Source: Streptomyces sp. SA15 (GTDB lineage Bacteria; Actinomycetota; Actinomycetes; Streptomycetales; Streptomycetaceae). From it: a stretch of 64,000 nt of DNA. The stretch is taken from contig NZ_NTGE01000114.1 in NCBI RefSeq assembly GCF_002291145.1, positions 1 to 64,000 on the forward strand. The letters are read 5' to 3'. Positions 7,940-15,936 of this stretch are shown here, in pieces; the first letter of the stretch is position 1; the number at the start of each line of letters is the position of its first letter. The notes beneath the pieces were generated by a model. It was given only the letters and a program-made list of their open reading frames with translations. It did not search any database and was not told the origin of the DNA. A program made the translations under genes and the position numbers.

Positions 7940-8601
7940 GCCCTGCCCCGATCCGGGCTCCACCGCATCGGGGGGACCGCCGGGTGCGGCATCGCCGCCG
8001 GGCCGTGGTGCGCCTCGGCCTCGTCCTCCTCGCCCGAGCCGCCGGCCGGACCGGGCTTCGGGCGGGTTCCCCAGCCCAGGTCGTCGCGGGGGCCGGTGTC
8101 CCGACGAGGTGTGTCCGCTGTGCGCGGCAGCTTCGCCCAGACCAGCAGCCCGGGCCCGTGTTCGTGGGCGCCCCAGGAGTGGCACAGGGCCTCGACGAGG
8201 AGCAGTCCCCTCCCGTGCTCCTCCTCGGGCCGCTGCGGCGACGGGTGGGGCTCACCCGGCGCACATCCTTCGTCGCGTACGGCTATGCGCACCAGGTCGT
8301 CACCGTCGTGCAGCTCGCAGACCACACGGGTGCTCGCGGTGTGCACGATGGCGTTGGTGACCAGCTCGGAGACCACCAGGGCCGCCGTGTCGCAGGTGTC
8401 CTCGCAGACCGACCAGCCGGTCAGTCGCGCCCTCGTCAGGCGTCTGGCCTGCGCGGGAGAACCCGGATGAGCGGCCAGCTCGAATCGGAACCGGCGCTCG
8501 GCAGCGGCCCTGTCGGGGCCCACTCCCCCGGCACCGAGACCGAGGGGGCGGCCTGCGGCAGCGTCTGTTCCTAAGGGCGGAGACGGAATCACGCTTGCCA
8601 C
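7936..8601 (-). CDS. HATPase_c_2 (anti-sigma-factor-like) ATP-binding protein
   Basis: A GHKL-type ATPase domain of the RsbW/SpoIIAB-like class. It has a helix with VVSELVTNAIVHT (N box), then VRIAVRDEG (G1) and HGRGLLLVEALCHSWG (G2), followed by an acidic/Pro-rich C-terminal tail. Streptomyces has many such proteins; some bind sigma factors or anti-anti-sigma partners, and in bald-gene-type cassettes they sit beside XRE/DUF397 genes, as here. GTG 8601 is chosen, with a weak GCGGGG site; a TTG at 8628 would place the start inside the palindrome at 8618-8632. It overlaps the downstream partner gene by 4 bp and is divergent from the XRE regulator. Confidence 0.8.
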   Translation of the reverse strand: MASVIPSPPLGTDAAAGRPLGLGAGGVGPDRAAAERRFRFELAAHPGSPAQARRLTRARLTGWSVCEDTCDTAALVVSELVTNAIVHTASTRVVCELHDGDDLVRIAVRDEGCAPGEPHPSPQRPEEEHGRGLLLVEALCHSWGAHEHGPGLLVWAKLPRTADTPRRDTGPRDDLGWGTRPKPGPAGGSGEEDEAEAHHGPAAMPHPAVPPMRWSPDRGRA

Positions 8602-8617
8602 TATCGCCCCGCCGTGA

Positions 8618-8632
8618 ACACTTGGCAAGTGT
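8618..8632. promoter_or_regulatory. Perfect 15-bp palindrome in divergent XRE/ATPase promoter
   Basis: ACACTTG-G-CAAGTGT is a perfect inverted repeat about 17 bp upstream of the ATPase start. Half-site-like words (CGCTTGCC at 8592, CGCAAGTGC at 8690) occur on both sides. It is a likely operator for the divergent XRE regulator, which is an inference. Confidence 0.5.
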
Positions 8633-8730
8633 CACTCTGAAAAATGCAGAGTGCTGTGTGACGCGGTGAAGTGCCGTGGCACACTGCTCGCAAGTGCATG
8701 TCGAGCGGCGCCAGTTGGGATCACCGGAGA

Positions 8731-8822
8731 TCCGTACGCATCCGTACGGCTCTTCGAAAAGATCTTCGAATGGCGCCGCGGGGCTGTCAGCATGCTTCGC
8801 CTGCACGGCTGTCAGCATGCTT
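8731..8822 (+). repeat. Stacked short direct repeats upstream of XRE gene
   Basis: Three repeat pairs lie in the 150 bp before the XRE start. TCCGTACG occurs at 8731-8738 and 8741-8748. TTCGAA occurs at 8753-8758 and 8765-8770. The 16-mer GGCTGTCAGCATGCTT occurs at 8782-8797 and 8807-8822, 25 bp apart, and each copy contains the 8-bp palindrome AGCATGCT. The periodicities (10, 12 and 25 bp) suggest helical-phase protein binding sites, not coding sequence. Confidence 0.6.
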
Positions 8823-8878
8823 GTGTGCCGGCCTGAGCCCTTCTGGCCGTTCTGCCAGGGACTTTGTGGAGGTGGAGG

Positions 8879-9739
8879 GTGAGCGAACCGCGGTCCGCGC
8901 CGACGGTCGGCCAGGTCGTCCTCGGTCGACGCCTGTTGGACCTGCGGGAACGCGCCGGGCTCAAACGCGAGGAGGCCGCCCGCATCCTCCGTGTGGCCCC
9001 CGCCACGATCCGCCGTATGGAGATGGCCGAGGTCACGCTCAAGATCCCGTACCTCCAGCTGCTGTTGAAGGCCTACGGCGTCTCCGATCTGGAGGCCGAG
9101 GCCTTCGTGCAACTCGCCGAGGAGGCCAACCAGCCCGGGTGGTGGCAGCGGTTCCACGACGTCCTGCCCGGCTGGTTCTCGATGCACGTCAGCCTCGAGG
9201 GTGCGGCCGCCGTGATCCGCCAGTACGAACCGCACTTCGTCCCGGGACTGCTGCAGACCGAGGACTACGCGCGTGGCGTTCTGGAGTCGGGCGCCATCGG
9301 CCAGACGAGCCCCGACGAGATCGAGCGCCATGTCGCCCTGCGCATGCAGCGCCAGGAACTGCTCACCCGTCAGGACGCGCCCCGGCTGTGGGTCGTGATG
9401 GACGAGACAGTGCTGCGTCGGCCGGTGGGTGGCGCGCAGGTGATGCGTGCTCAGATCGACAAACTGCTCGACGCCACGAAGCTGCCCAACGTCACGCTGC
9501 AGGTCGCCCCGTTCGCGAACGGGCCGCACCCCGGCACGTACGGGCCCTTCGTGCTGTTCCGATTCGCCATGCCGGAACTCCCGGACATGGTCTACAGCGA
9601 GTACCTGACCGGCGCCGTCTACCTGGACGCGCGCACCGAGGTGGCGGCCCACCTCGAGGTCATGGACCGCATGGCGGCGCAGGCCGCCACTGCACATCGC
9701 ACGAAGGAGATCCTCCGGGATCTCCGCAAGGAGCTGTGA
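8879..9739 (+). CDS. XRE-family regulator with DUF5753 domain
   Basis: A 286-aa protein with an N-terminal Cro/C1 helix-turn-helix (about residues 10-65, LRERAGLKREEAARILRVAPATIRRME) and a C-terminal DUF5753 domain marked by YEPHFVPGLLQTEDYARGVL. The start is GTG 8879, directly behind GGAGGTGGAGG, rather than the in-frame GTG 8864 that lies within that ribosome site. It is followed with no gap by a DUF397 gene, the classic Streptomyces XRE/DUF397 pair related to the whiJ/abaA-like developmental regulators. The ATPase gene is divergent, which completes the three-part cassette. The promoter region holds several repeats, so autoregulation is likely. Confidence 0.88.
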   Translation: MSEPRSAPTVGQVVLGRRLLDLRERAGLKREEAARILRVAPATIRRMEMAEVTLKIPYLQLLLKAYGVSDLEAEAFVQLAEEANQPGWWQRFHDVLPGWFSMHVSLEGAAAVIRQYEPHFVPGLLQTEDYARGVLESGAIGQTSPDEIERHVALRMQRQELLTRQDAPRLWVVMDETVLRRPVGGAQVMRAQIDKLLDATKLPNVTLQVAPFANGPHPGTYGPFVLFRFAMPELPDMVYSEYLTGAVYLDARTEVAAHLEVMDRMAAQAATAHRTKEILRDLRKEL

Positions 9740-9994
9740 ATGAATCGCATCAAGCCGCGCATACGCGTCTACAACGGCATGCCCGCGCGGGACTTGGGGA
9801 GCGAAGGCTGGCACAAGCCGTGGAGCGGCGGCAACGGCGGGAACTGCCTGGAGGCGATGAAGCTCGCCGACGGCCGGATCGCCGTCCGCCAGTCCACTGA
9901 CCCGGACGGTCCGGCGCTGATCTACACCACGGACGAGATGACCGCCTTCATCGAGGGCGCCAAGGCGGGGGAGGCCGACTTCCTGCTGTCGTGA
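9740..9994 (+). CDS. DUF397 protein, partner of XRE regulator
   Basis: An 84-aa protein whose ATG abuts the XRE stop codon (TGA then ATG). It shows the DUF397 pattern: W.KPWSGGNGGNCLEA, then IAVRQSTDPDGPALIYTTDEMTAFIEGAK. The family is nearly confined to actinomycetes and usually pairs with an XRE/DUF5753 regulator, for which it is thought to act as a modulator or antagonist. Co-transcription and translational coupling with the XRE gene are very likely from the spacing. There are no membrane segments or signal peptide. Confidence 0.88.
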   Translation: MNRIKPRIRVYNGMPARDLGSEGWHKPWSGGNGGNCLEAMKLADGRIAVRQSTDPDGPALIYTTDEMTAFIEGAKAGEADFLLS

Positions 9995-10087
9995 CGTGAT
10001 TGCTCTTTCTCTCGCTCAACTCCCTTATGTTGGCAATGAATTGTGTGCTGAATTGATCACCACCCATCGCGTCTTACGGAGTGCCTC

Positions 10088-10900
10088 ATGACCGGGCAGG
10101 ACCCCCTCGGCGCCGCCCCGATCGACACCGGCAAGCCCCATCCCGCGCGGATGTACGACTGGTATCTCGGCGGCAAGGACAACTACCCCGTCGACGAGGC
10201 GATGGGCCGGCAGATGCTCGCCCTCGACCCGAGGGTGCCCGTGATGGCGCGGGTCAACCGCGCGTTCATGCACCGGGCCACCCGCTGGCTCGCCGAGCAG
10301 GGCGTACGTCAGTTCCTGGACGTCGGCACCGGCATCCCGACCGAGCCGAACCTCCATCAGGTCGCCCAGGAGATCGCGCCCGAGGCGCGCGTCGTCTACT
10401 GCGACAACGACCCGATCGTGCTCGCCCACGCGGCCGCGCTGCTGCGTGGCACCGAGGAAGGGGCCACCGAGTACCTCCAGGCCGACGTGCGGGACCCGGA
10501 GGCCACCCTCGAAGGCGCCAAGAAAGTCCTGGACTTCGGCCGGCCCGTGGCGCTCTCGCTCATCGCGCTGCTGCACTTCGTCTCCGACGAGGACGGTGCG
10601 CAGGAGCTGGTGCGCCGGCTGCTGTCCGAACTGCCCTCCGGCAGCTTCCTGGTGGTCAGCCACGCGACGGCCGACTTCACGCCCGAGGAGTCGAAGGCGG
10701 CCACCGAGAAACTCAAGGCCGCCGGTGTCACGCTGGCGCTGCGCTCCCGCGAGGAGTTCACCCGCTTCTTCGACGGCCTGGAACTCGTCGAGCCCGGCGT
10801 CGAGGTGCCGCACCGGTGGCATCCGGAGCTGGGCGAGCCGGTGCCCGGTCAGGACACCGGGGTGATTCCCGGGTACGGGGCGGTGGGGCGCAAGCCGTGA
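10088..10900 (+). CDS. SAM-dependent methyltransferase, DUF574 family
   Basis: A 270-aa protein of the actinomycete S-adenosyl methyltransferase family. It begins with the hallmark IDTGKPHPARMYDWYLGGKDNY and carries a Rossmann glycine loop FLDVGTGIPTEPN near residue 77, followed by VVYCDNDPIVLAHA (acidic end of beta-2). Substrates are unknown for the family. The gene lies 93 bp after the DUF397 gene on the same strand, and such methyltransferases often neighbour XRE/DUF397 pairs, so it may belong to the same regulon. An AT-rich stretch at 10000-10060 may hold its own promoter, but no convincing -35/-10 pair is seen. Confidence 0.87.
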   Translation: MTGQDPLGAAPIDTGKPHPARMYDWYLGGKDNYPVDEAMGRQMLALDPRVPVMARVNRAFMHRATRWLAEQGVRQFLDVGTGIPTEPNLHQVAQEIAPEARVVYCDNDPIVLAHAAALLRGTEEGATEYLQADVRDPEATLEGAKKVLDFGRPVALSLIALLHFVSDEDGAQELVRRLLSELPSGSFLVVSHATADFTPEESKAATEKLKAAGVTLALRSREEFTRFFDGLELVEPGVEVPHRWHPELGEPVPGQDTGVIPGYGAVGRKP

Positions 10901-10957
10901 TCCGGCGGTGATCAGTGGCGGTTCAGGCTCAGCGGTGAGCAGCTGGGACTCAGCGGT

Positions 10958-11662
10958 TCACACCCACGACCACATGCGCCGCGGGCCGTCCACCAGGCGG
11001 CTGACGACCACCACCGGCAGCGGCGGCTGCTCCGCCTTGCTGAGGCTGAGGTTCAGCCCGTAGTAGATCTGCTCGATCGACGGTGGTCCGACCGCGAGGT
11101 TGCGCCGGACCGCCATCGGCGACGACTCCTCGCCGGTGTGCACCAGGTACGCCGCCGCCATCGTGCCCGTACGGCCGACCCCGGCACCGCAGTGCACGAA
11201 CACCGGACCGGACGCCTTGGCCACGACGTCGAGGAAGCGCCGCACCTGCTCCGGCTTCGGCGTCTGCCCGTCCCGGATGGGCAGACGCACGACGTCCAGG
11301 CCGGCGTTGCGCGGGCCGGCGAGCTGGTGGGCGCTCAGGTCCTCGGCGCGCAGGTCGACGACTGTGGTGATGCCCATACTCGCCAGCTGCCGGTAACCGG
11401 CGGGGGAGGGGGCGGCACCGCGCCGGAGTCGTCCCTCGGCGTCGACGGGCTGGAAGTGGTGCACACCTTGCACCGTGCGGGTCCCCGCTGGTGCCGGGGT
11501 CTCCTCGCGCGCCCAGAACGACAGCGCCAGGATTCCCAGTGCGCCGGTGGCCCACAGGGTGAGGTAGCCGAGGGCCGGGAGGATGAGGATCCGCAGGGAC
11601 CGCCGCGACAGGGGGCGTCGGCGGAGAGCGGGAGGGGGCAGGGTTGCGCTGAGAACAGCCAT
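10958..11662 (-). CDS. Membrane-anchored tyrosine/dual-specificity phosphatase
   Basis: A 234-aa protein. One hydrophobic segment (about residues 24-48) after a basic N-terminus predicts a signal anchor. The remainder is a Cys-phosphatase domain with the P-loop VHCGAGVGRTG (Cys158, Arg164). DLRAEDLS and LPIRDGQTPKPEQ supply the preceding strand and a candidate general-acid Asp131. If the anchor is N-in, the catalytic domain would be extracytoplasmic, which is unusual for a phosphotyrosine enzyme; phosphoinositide or lipid-phosphate substrates are alternatives. It stands alone between the convergent methyltransferase and gltD. Confidence 0.82.
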   Translation of the reverse strand: MAVLSATLPPPALRRRPLSRRSLRILILPALGYLTLWATGALGILALSFWAREETPAPAGTRTVQGVHHFQPVDAEGRLRRGAAPSPAGYRQLASMGITTVVDLRAEDLSAHQLAGPRNAGLDVVRLPIRDGQTPKPEQVRRFLDVVAKASGPVFVHCGAGVGRTGTMAAAYLVHTGEESSPMAVRRNLAVGPPSIEQIYYGLNLSLSKAEQPPLPVVVVSRLVDGPRRMWSWV

Positions 11663-11743
11663 GGGCGACCCGGGGGCTCGGGGACGAGGGCGCGTTTTGG
11701 AATCCTGGAGCGACGCCAGTCGCCTTGCATGCCGTCGGCCGGC

Positions 11744-13231
11744 CTACACGGTCATCGGGCGGTCGTACGGCCCGATCGGCGCCGGCAGCCGCGAGCTGCC
11801 CGTCAGGTGACGGTCGACGGCCGCCGCCACCGCCCGTCCCTCCGCGATCGCCCACACGATCAGCGACTGCCCGCGCGCCGCGTCCCCGGCCGCGAACACG
11901 CCCGGGACGTTCGTCGCGAAGCCGGCGTCCCGGGCGATCGTGCCGCGGGGCTCGAGCTCCAGCCCCAGCTGGTCGACGAGCCCGTCGCCCCGGTCCGGTC
12001 CGGAGAAGCCGAGCGCGAGCAGCACGAGGTCGGCGGGAAGGGCCCGCCCGGTGCCCTCCACCGGCCGCCGCCGCGCGTCCACCTCGACCAGGTGCAGCGA
12101 CCGCACATGGCCGTCGGCGTCCCCGGTGAAGCGGAGCGTGGACGCCGCGAACAGCCGCGCGTCCGCGTCCGCCGCCGGCGCCGTCCGCAGGTCACGGGCC
12201 TCCTCGTGCGCGGCCGACAGCCGGTAGATCTTCGGATACGTCGGCCAGGGCTCCGCGTCCTCGTCGCGGTCCTCGCCAGGCTGGGGGTAGATGTCCAACT
12301 GGGTCACGGACGCGGCGCCCTCCCGCACCGCCGTACCCAGACAGTCGGCCCCCGTGTCCCCGCCGCCGACGATGACGACGTGCTTCCCGGCGGCGGACAT
12401 CGGCGAGGCTTCCAGGTCCCCCTCGCACACCCGGTTGGCCAGCGGCAGATACTCCATCGCCTGTTGGACGCCGGCCAACTCCCGCCCTGGTACGTCCAGT
12501 TCGCGCCACGCCGTCGCCCCGGTGGCGATCACCACGGCGTCGTAGCGCGCCCGCAGCTCGGCGGCCCCGATGTCCCGCCCGACCGCGGTGGACGTGCGGA
12601 ACTTCGTGCCCTCCGCCCGCATCTGCTCGATCCGCCGCTGAAGATGGTGCTTCTCCATCTTGAACTCGGGGATGCCGTACCGCATCAGACCGCCGAGCCG
12701 GTCATCCTTCTCGTACACGGCGACCGTGTGCCCCGCCCGGGTCAACTGCTGTGCCGCGGCGAGCCCGGTGGGCCCCGACCCGATCACCGCGACCGTCCAC
12801 CCGGACAGGCGGTCCGGCGGCCGCGGCGGCGCGAAGCCTTCCTCCCAGGCCTTGTCGGCGATGGCGCACTCGACGTTCTTGATCGTGACGGCCGGCTGGT
12901 TGATGGCGAGCACGCAGCCCGCCTCGCACGGCGCGGGGCACAACCGGCCCGTGAACTCGGGGAAGTTGTTCGTGGCGTGCAGCCGGTCCGCCGCGGCCCG
13001 CCAGTCCTCGCGCGAGACCAGGTCGTTCCACTCGGGGATCAGATTGCCCAGCGGACAGGCCTCGTGGCAGAAGGGGATGCCGCAGTCCATGCATCGGTCG
13101 GCCTGCTGGTTGATGATGGGCAGCAGCGCCCCGGGGACGTAGACCTCGTTCCAGTCCCGGACCCGTTCCTCGACAGGCCTGCGCGGCCAGTCCTGGCGAG
13201 GCGTGGTCATGAATCCCTTGGGATCGGCCAT
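11744..13231 (-). CDS. gltD: Glutamate synthase small-subunit (GltD)-type NADPH oxidoreductase
   Basis: A 495-aa flavoprotein with the GltD layout. The N-terminal ferredoxin-like cluster region CMDCGIPFCHEACP (Cys47, 50, 55, 59) and CPAPCEAGC bind Fe-S; GSGPTGLAAAQQL binds FAD; VVIVGGGDTGADCLG is the NADPH site; GVFAAGDAARGQ closes the FAD domain. In glutamate synthase it passes electrons from NADPH to the large subunit for glutamine-dependent glutamate synthesis. No gltB lies in this window, so it is either an orphan paralogue serving another acceptor or pairs in trans. ATG 13231 is preceded by AAGGAAG. The longer open frame to 13297 lacks support. Confidence 0.88.
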   Translation of the reverse strand: MADPKGFMTTPRQDWPRRPVEERVRDWNEVYVPGALLPIINQQADRCMDCGIPFCHEACPLGNLIPEWNDLVSREDWRAAADRLHATNNFPEFTGRLCPAPCEAGCVLAINQPAVTIKNVECAIADKAWEEGFAPPRPPDRLSGWTVAVIGSGPTGLAAAQQLTRAGHTVAVYEKDDRLGGLMRYGIPEFKMEKHHLQRRIEQMRAEGTKFRTSTAVGRDIGAAELRARYDAVVIATGATAWRELDVPGRELAGVQQAMEYLPLANRVCEGDLEASPMSAAGKHVVIVGGGDTGADCLGTAVREGAASVTQLDIYPQPGEDRDEDAEPWPTYPKIYRLSAAHEEARDLRTAPAADADARLFAASTLRFTGDADGHVRSLHLVEVDARRRPVEGTGRALPADLVLLALGFSGPDRGDGLVDQLGLELEPRGTIARDAGFATNVPGVFAAGDAARGQSLIVWAIAEGRAVAAAVDRHLTGSSRLPAPIGPYDRPMTV

Positions 13232-13356
13232 GGCCGTCTTCCTTGCGTGCGCGTGTGGCAGGCCGTGCGTCATCGGGCGGCACATTCCTCCGGCCACGAT
13301 ACGTCCACTCGGTCACACGCGCAGAGGGGGCCGACAGCGCTTTCTGCGAGGCCCTC

Positions 13357-13836
13357 TCAGGTGAGGGCCAGCACATACGCCACCGCCGCGGCGGCCGAGG
13401 CGACCGTACGGACGTGGTTCCAGAACGTCCACTCACGTACATACGTCGGCCAGTACGCGGCCGCCTCCCGGGTGCCCGGGTCCAGCCGGGCCAGCGCCTC
13501 GTTGCGCGGCACGTTCGCCACCATGGTCAGCCCGAACACGCCGAACAGGTACAGTCCGCTGCCCACCAGCAACTCCACCGTCCCCTCGTCCGGCCACAGC
13601 ACGAACGTCACCACCGCGATCACCGCGCACAGCACCGCCGACCCGACGAACACGATCATGAACGCCGGCTGCACCGCGGCGACATTGATCGCGTTCATCG
13701 CGGCGACGCCCTGCGCGGGCGGCAAGGCGGCGAGCCCGCGCATCACGAAGGTCGAGAACCCGCAGAAGACCCCGGCCACCAGCCCGGTCCCGAGCACACC
13801 CACGACCGTCAGTACGAAGTACGGTCCCTCGATCAT
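13357..13836 (-). CDS. Anthrone oxygenase-like DUF1772 membrane protein
   Basis: A 159-aa protein with four predicted transmembrane helices, the size and pattern of the DUF1772/anthrone oxygenase family (N-terminal TVVGVLGTGLVAGVFCGFSTFVM, conserved NAINVAAVQPAFM, and W..R.VASA near the end). Some family members oxidise polyketide anthrones, but most bacterial copies are uncharacterised and no polyketide genes lie nearby. The ATG forms an ATGA overlap with the stop of a short, low-quality upstream frame (stop at 13833), which may be a remnant of a former partner gene. Orientation is opposite to most neighbours to the right. Confidence 0.78.
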   Translation of the reverse strand: MIEGPYFVLTVVGVLGTGLVAGVFCGFSTFVMRGLAALPPAQGVAAMNAINVAAVQPAFMIVFVGSAVLCAVIAVVTFVLWPDEGTVELLVGSGLYLFGVFGLTMVANVPRNEALARLDPGTREAAAYWPTYVREWTFWNHVRTVASAAAAVAYVLALT

Positions 13837-14272
13837 GCCGACACCAACTCCCGCATCAGGCCGAGCTCATACCCGGCACCACCCGTTACCACCAGTGAAT
13901 CCCCGCACGAGAACACCGACCATGGGCGAGCCACGCGACGGCATACGCGAGCGTCCAGGCCGGGCGGGGCGGCGGTGGGCGCGGAGGCCGGGGTTGTGTG
14001 AGCGCGGAGGGCCGTCCGGCTTTGTGCGGGGGTGCGCGGCAGTCTGTCCTTGTGGGAGGTAGCGCGGCTGTGGGCCCCTGCGGGCTGTCGCGACCGCCCG
14101 GCCCGGGTGTCCGAGTGAACTCCGCTCGCCCGAGGAAAGCCGCCGTTGACGGTGCGCACCGACGATGGTCGGCCCGGCGGTGCGGCCCTGCCGTTCCTGC
14201 CATGGGCTCGGTCCTTCGCGGCCGTCGGTCGGTGTGCCCTTCGTTTCCACGGTTCCCACTCCGCCCCCGCCC
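13837..14272. other. Intergenic stretch without recognisable gene
   Basis: This 436-bp GC-rich interval separates the DUF1772 and DUF2293 genes. Long open frames exist on both strands, but they are Arg/Pro-rich shadows without ribosome sites or domain matches. The only suggestive bit is a minus-strand tail ending VVTGGAGYELGLMRELVSA, whose stop overlaps the DUF1772 start codon. Confidence 0.4.
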
Positions 14273-14974
14273 TCAGCCGGCCTCTGTCTCCACCCTCGCC
14301 GTCCGCCATCCCTTCAGCACCGCCTCCACGGCTCCCGCGATACGCCGACGTGCCTCATGCCTCGCCACCCCGCTCATCAGCAACTGGTCGTACGGCGTGT
14401 CCGCATGCCGTACGGACGCCACGACCGCCGAGGTCACCGCCCCCTCCGACAGCGCCCGCCCCGCCGCACTGCGCCCCACCCGCCCGCTGCCCCGCACGGA
14501 GGCATGCGTGGCGATCTCCCGTGCCCGGTTCATCGGGCACCCGGGGAACAGCCGCCGTATCTCCGCCGCGAACGCGTCCGCGAACCGCACGTCCTCCTCC
14601 GCCCGCCGCCGCGCGTCCCGCGCCCGGCGCCGCCGTCGCGCCTCCGCGTCGGCCAGGCACCGCGCCTCGGCCCGGGCGAGCCCGGCCTCCTCGACGAGGA
14701 CGCCCTGCCGCTCGTACCGCCCCTTGCGCCGGTTGAACCGCACGACCACCGCCGACAGCGCGCTCTCCTCCCGCGACCGCCGGGTCAGTGCCACGTCCCC
14801 GCGCGGCAGGAACACCAGGTGCCCCAGATCGGCACAGTCGAGGCACCGCGGCGCGCCGTCCTCGACGACGAGCAACGACAACGGCCCGCCAAGGCACTCC
14901 GCGCAGTGTCGTCTCCGCAGCGGCTGGATGACGAGAAGTCCGGCGGGCTGCGGGGGAGTTGCGAGGAAAGCCAT
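14273..14974 (-). CDS. DUF2293 domain protein
   Basis: A 233-aa protein. The N-terminal part has a paired-Cys motif (HCAECLGGP...CLDCADLGHLVFLPRGD), likely a zinc knuckle. A charged Arg/Ala helix follows, then the DUF2293 core: IRRLFPGCPMNRAREIATHAS and GSGRVGRSAAGRAL, ending with VRHADTPYDQLLMSG. Function is unknown, and the basic helical region suggests nucleic-acid contact. ATG 14974 is preferred because it starts at the family-like MAFLATPPQPAG; ATG 15013 is an alternative with GGAG touching the start. A GC-rich minisatellite lies just upstream. Confidence 0.75.
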   Translation of the reverse strand: MAFLATPPQPAGLLVIQPLRRRHCAECLGGPLSLLVVEDGAPRCLDCADLGHLVFLPRGDVALTRRSREESALSAVVVRFNRRKGRYERQGVLVEEAGLARAEARCLADAEARRRRRARDARRRAEEDVRFADAFAAEIRRLFPGCPMNRAREIATHASVRGSGRVGRSAAGRALSEGAVTSAVVASVRHADTPYDQLLMSGVARHEARRRIAGAVEAVLKGWRTARVETEAG

Positions 14975-15038
14975 ACGGGGTTCATTCCCGCCGGTGACAG
15001 GGACCCACGCCATCTCCGAACGACGTCGGCTGTCACTG

Positions 15039-15172
15039 CCCGCCTGGTCCGTTCGGCCCGCCTGGCCCGCCCGGTCCGTCCGCCCGGCCCGTCCCGCTCC
15101 GAACCCGGCCCGCTTGGCCCGCCTGGCCCGCCTGGCCCGTCAGGTCCATCCGGCCAGTCCGGCCCGTCCGGC
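15039..15172. repeat. GGCCCGCCT-type minisatellite
   Basis: A degenerate 9-bp repeat (ggcccgcct and variants such as ggtccgtcc) runs for about 130 bp between the DUF2293 start and the uridine-kinase-like gene. Read on the minus strand it gives a collagen-like (Gly-Pro-X) string, but no start/ribosome-site/stop context supports translation. Confidence 0.7.
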
Positions 15173-15236
15173 TCCGAAGACGACGATGCCGCTCGTGCCA
15201 CGAGCGGTGGGCACCCCGCCCCGGGCCTGACGCATC

Positions 15237-15878
15237 ATGGGCCGTGTGCGACTCGAAGCGATCACCTGGGACCGGCTCGGCGACCTGTTGGCCGAGCGTG
15301 TGCTCGACCTGAAACCGGCCGACGGCAGTCCCTGGCCACGCATCGCCTTCGACGGCGCCCCGGCAGCCCTCCCGGGCGACCTCGCCGAGCGCGTGTCCGC
15401 GGCGCTGCGTATACGCGGCCGTCCCTCGCTGGTCGTCGGCACACACGGCTTCTTGCGCCCCGCCTCCCTCCGCCTGGAGCACGGCCACCAGGACGTGGAG
15501 GCCTATTACAACAGCTGGTTCGACACCGGCTCCCTCTGGCGCGAGGTCTTCGGCCCCCTCGAACCCGGCGGCGACGGCCGCGTCCTGCCCGACCTGTGGG
15601 ACCCGGCCACCGACCGCGCCACCCGCAGCCCCTACGTCCAACTCCCGCCCGGTGGCTTCCTGTTGCTGCACGGCCCCCTCCTGCTGCACCACTGGTTCCC
15701 CTTCGACCTGACCGTCCACGTCCTTCTGTCCCCGGGCGCCCTGCGCCGCCGCACCCCCGAGGCCGAGCACTGGACGCTCCCCGCCTTCGAGCGCTACGAG
15801 AACGAGACCGACCCGGCCGGCACGGCGGACATCCTGGTACGCGCCGACGACCCGCGACATCCGGCATGGAGCGGCTGA
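15237..15878 (+). CDS. Uridine kinase-like protein lacking a P-loop
   Basis: A 213-aa protein resembling the Streptomyces uridine kinase family: RIAFDGAPAALPGDLAERV where the P-loop should be, VVGTHGFLRPASLRLEHG, HQDVEAYYNSWFDTGSLWREVFGPL, then DRATRSPYVQLPPGGFLLLHGPLLL. The Walker A glycines and the Gly-Lys-Ser/Thr are replaced (APAALPGD), so ATP-dependent phosphorylation of uridine is doubtful even though the fold and substrate-side motifs remain. GTG 15246 is an alternative start. There is no clear ribosome site before the ATG, so a leaderless or very short leader is possible. It is transcribed singly. Confidence 0.75.
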   Translation: MGRVRLEAITWDRLGDLLAERVLDLKPADGSPWPRIAFDGAPAALPGDLAERVSAALRIRGRPSLVVGTHGFLRPASLRLEHGHQDVEAYYNSWFDTGSLWREVFGPLEPGGDGRVLPDLWDPATDRATRSPYVQLPPGGFLLLHGPLLLHHWFPFDLTVHVLLSPGALRRRTPEAEHWTLPAFERYENETDPAGTADILVRADDPRHPAWSG

Positions 15879-15936
15879 TGCGGTCCGATGTGACAAACCG
15901 CCTTTAGATGGGCATGCATTCAACTAGCCTGAGGTC

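Noticed and set aside
8571..8640. LexA-like SOS box in the XRE/ATPase intergenic region
   Set aside because: The palindrome ACACTTGGCAAGTGT lacks the GAAC/GTTC arms of actinobacterial LexA sites.
11138..14062. 974-aa plus-strand open frame opposite gltD
   Set aside because: It is a high-GC antisense shadow of the phosphatase, gltD and DUF1772 genes, with His/Arg-biased composition and no motifs.
13833..14309. Minus-strand ORF upstream of the DUF1772 gene with ATGA overlap
   Set aside because: Composition is Arg/Gly/Pro-rich without motif or ribosome site. Only the last 20 residues look protein-like, too little to call a gene.
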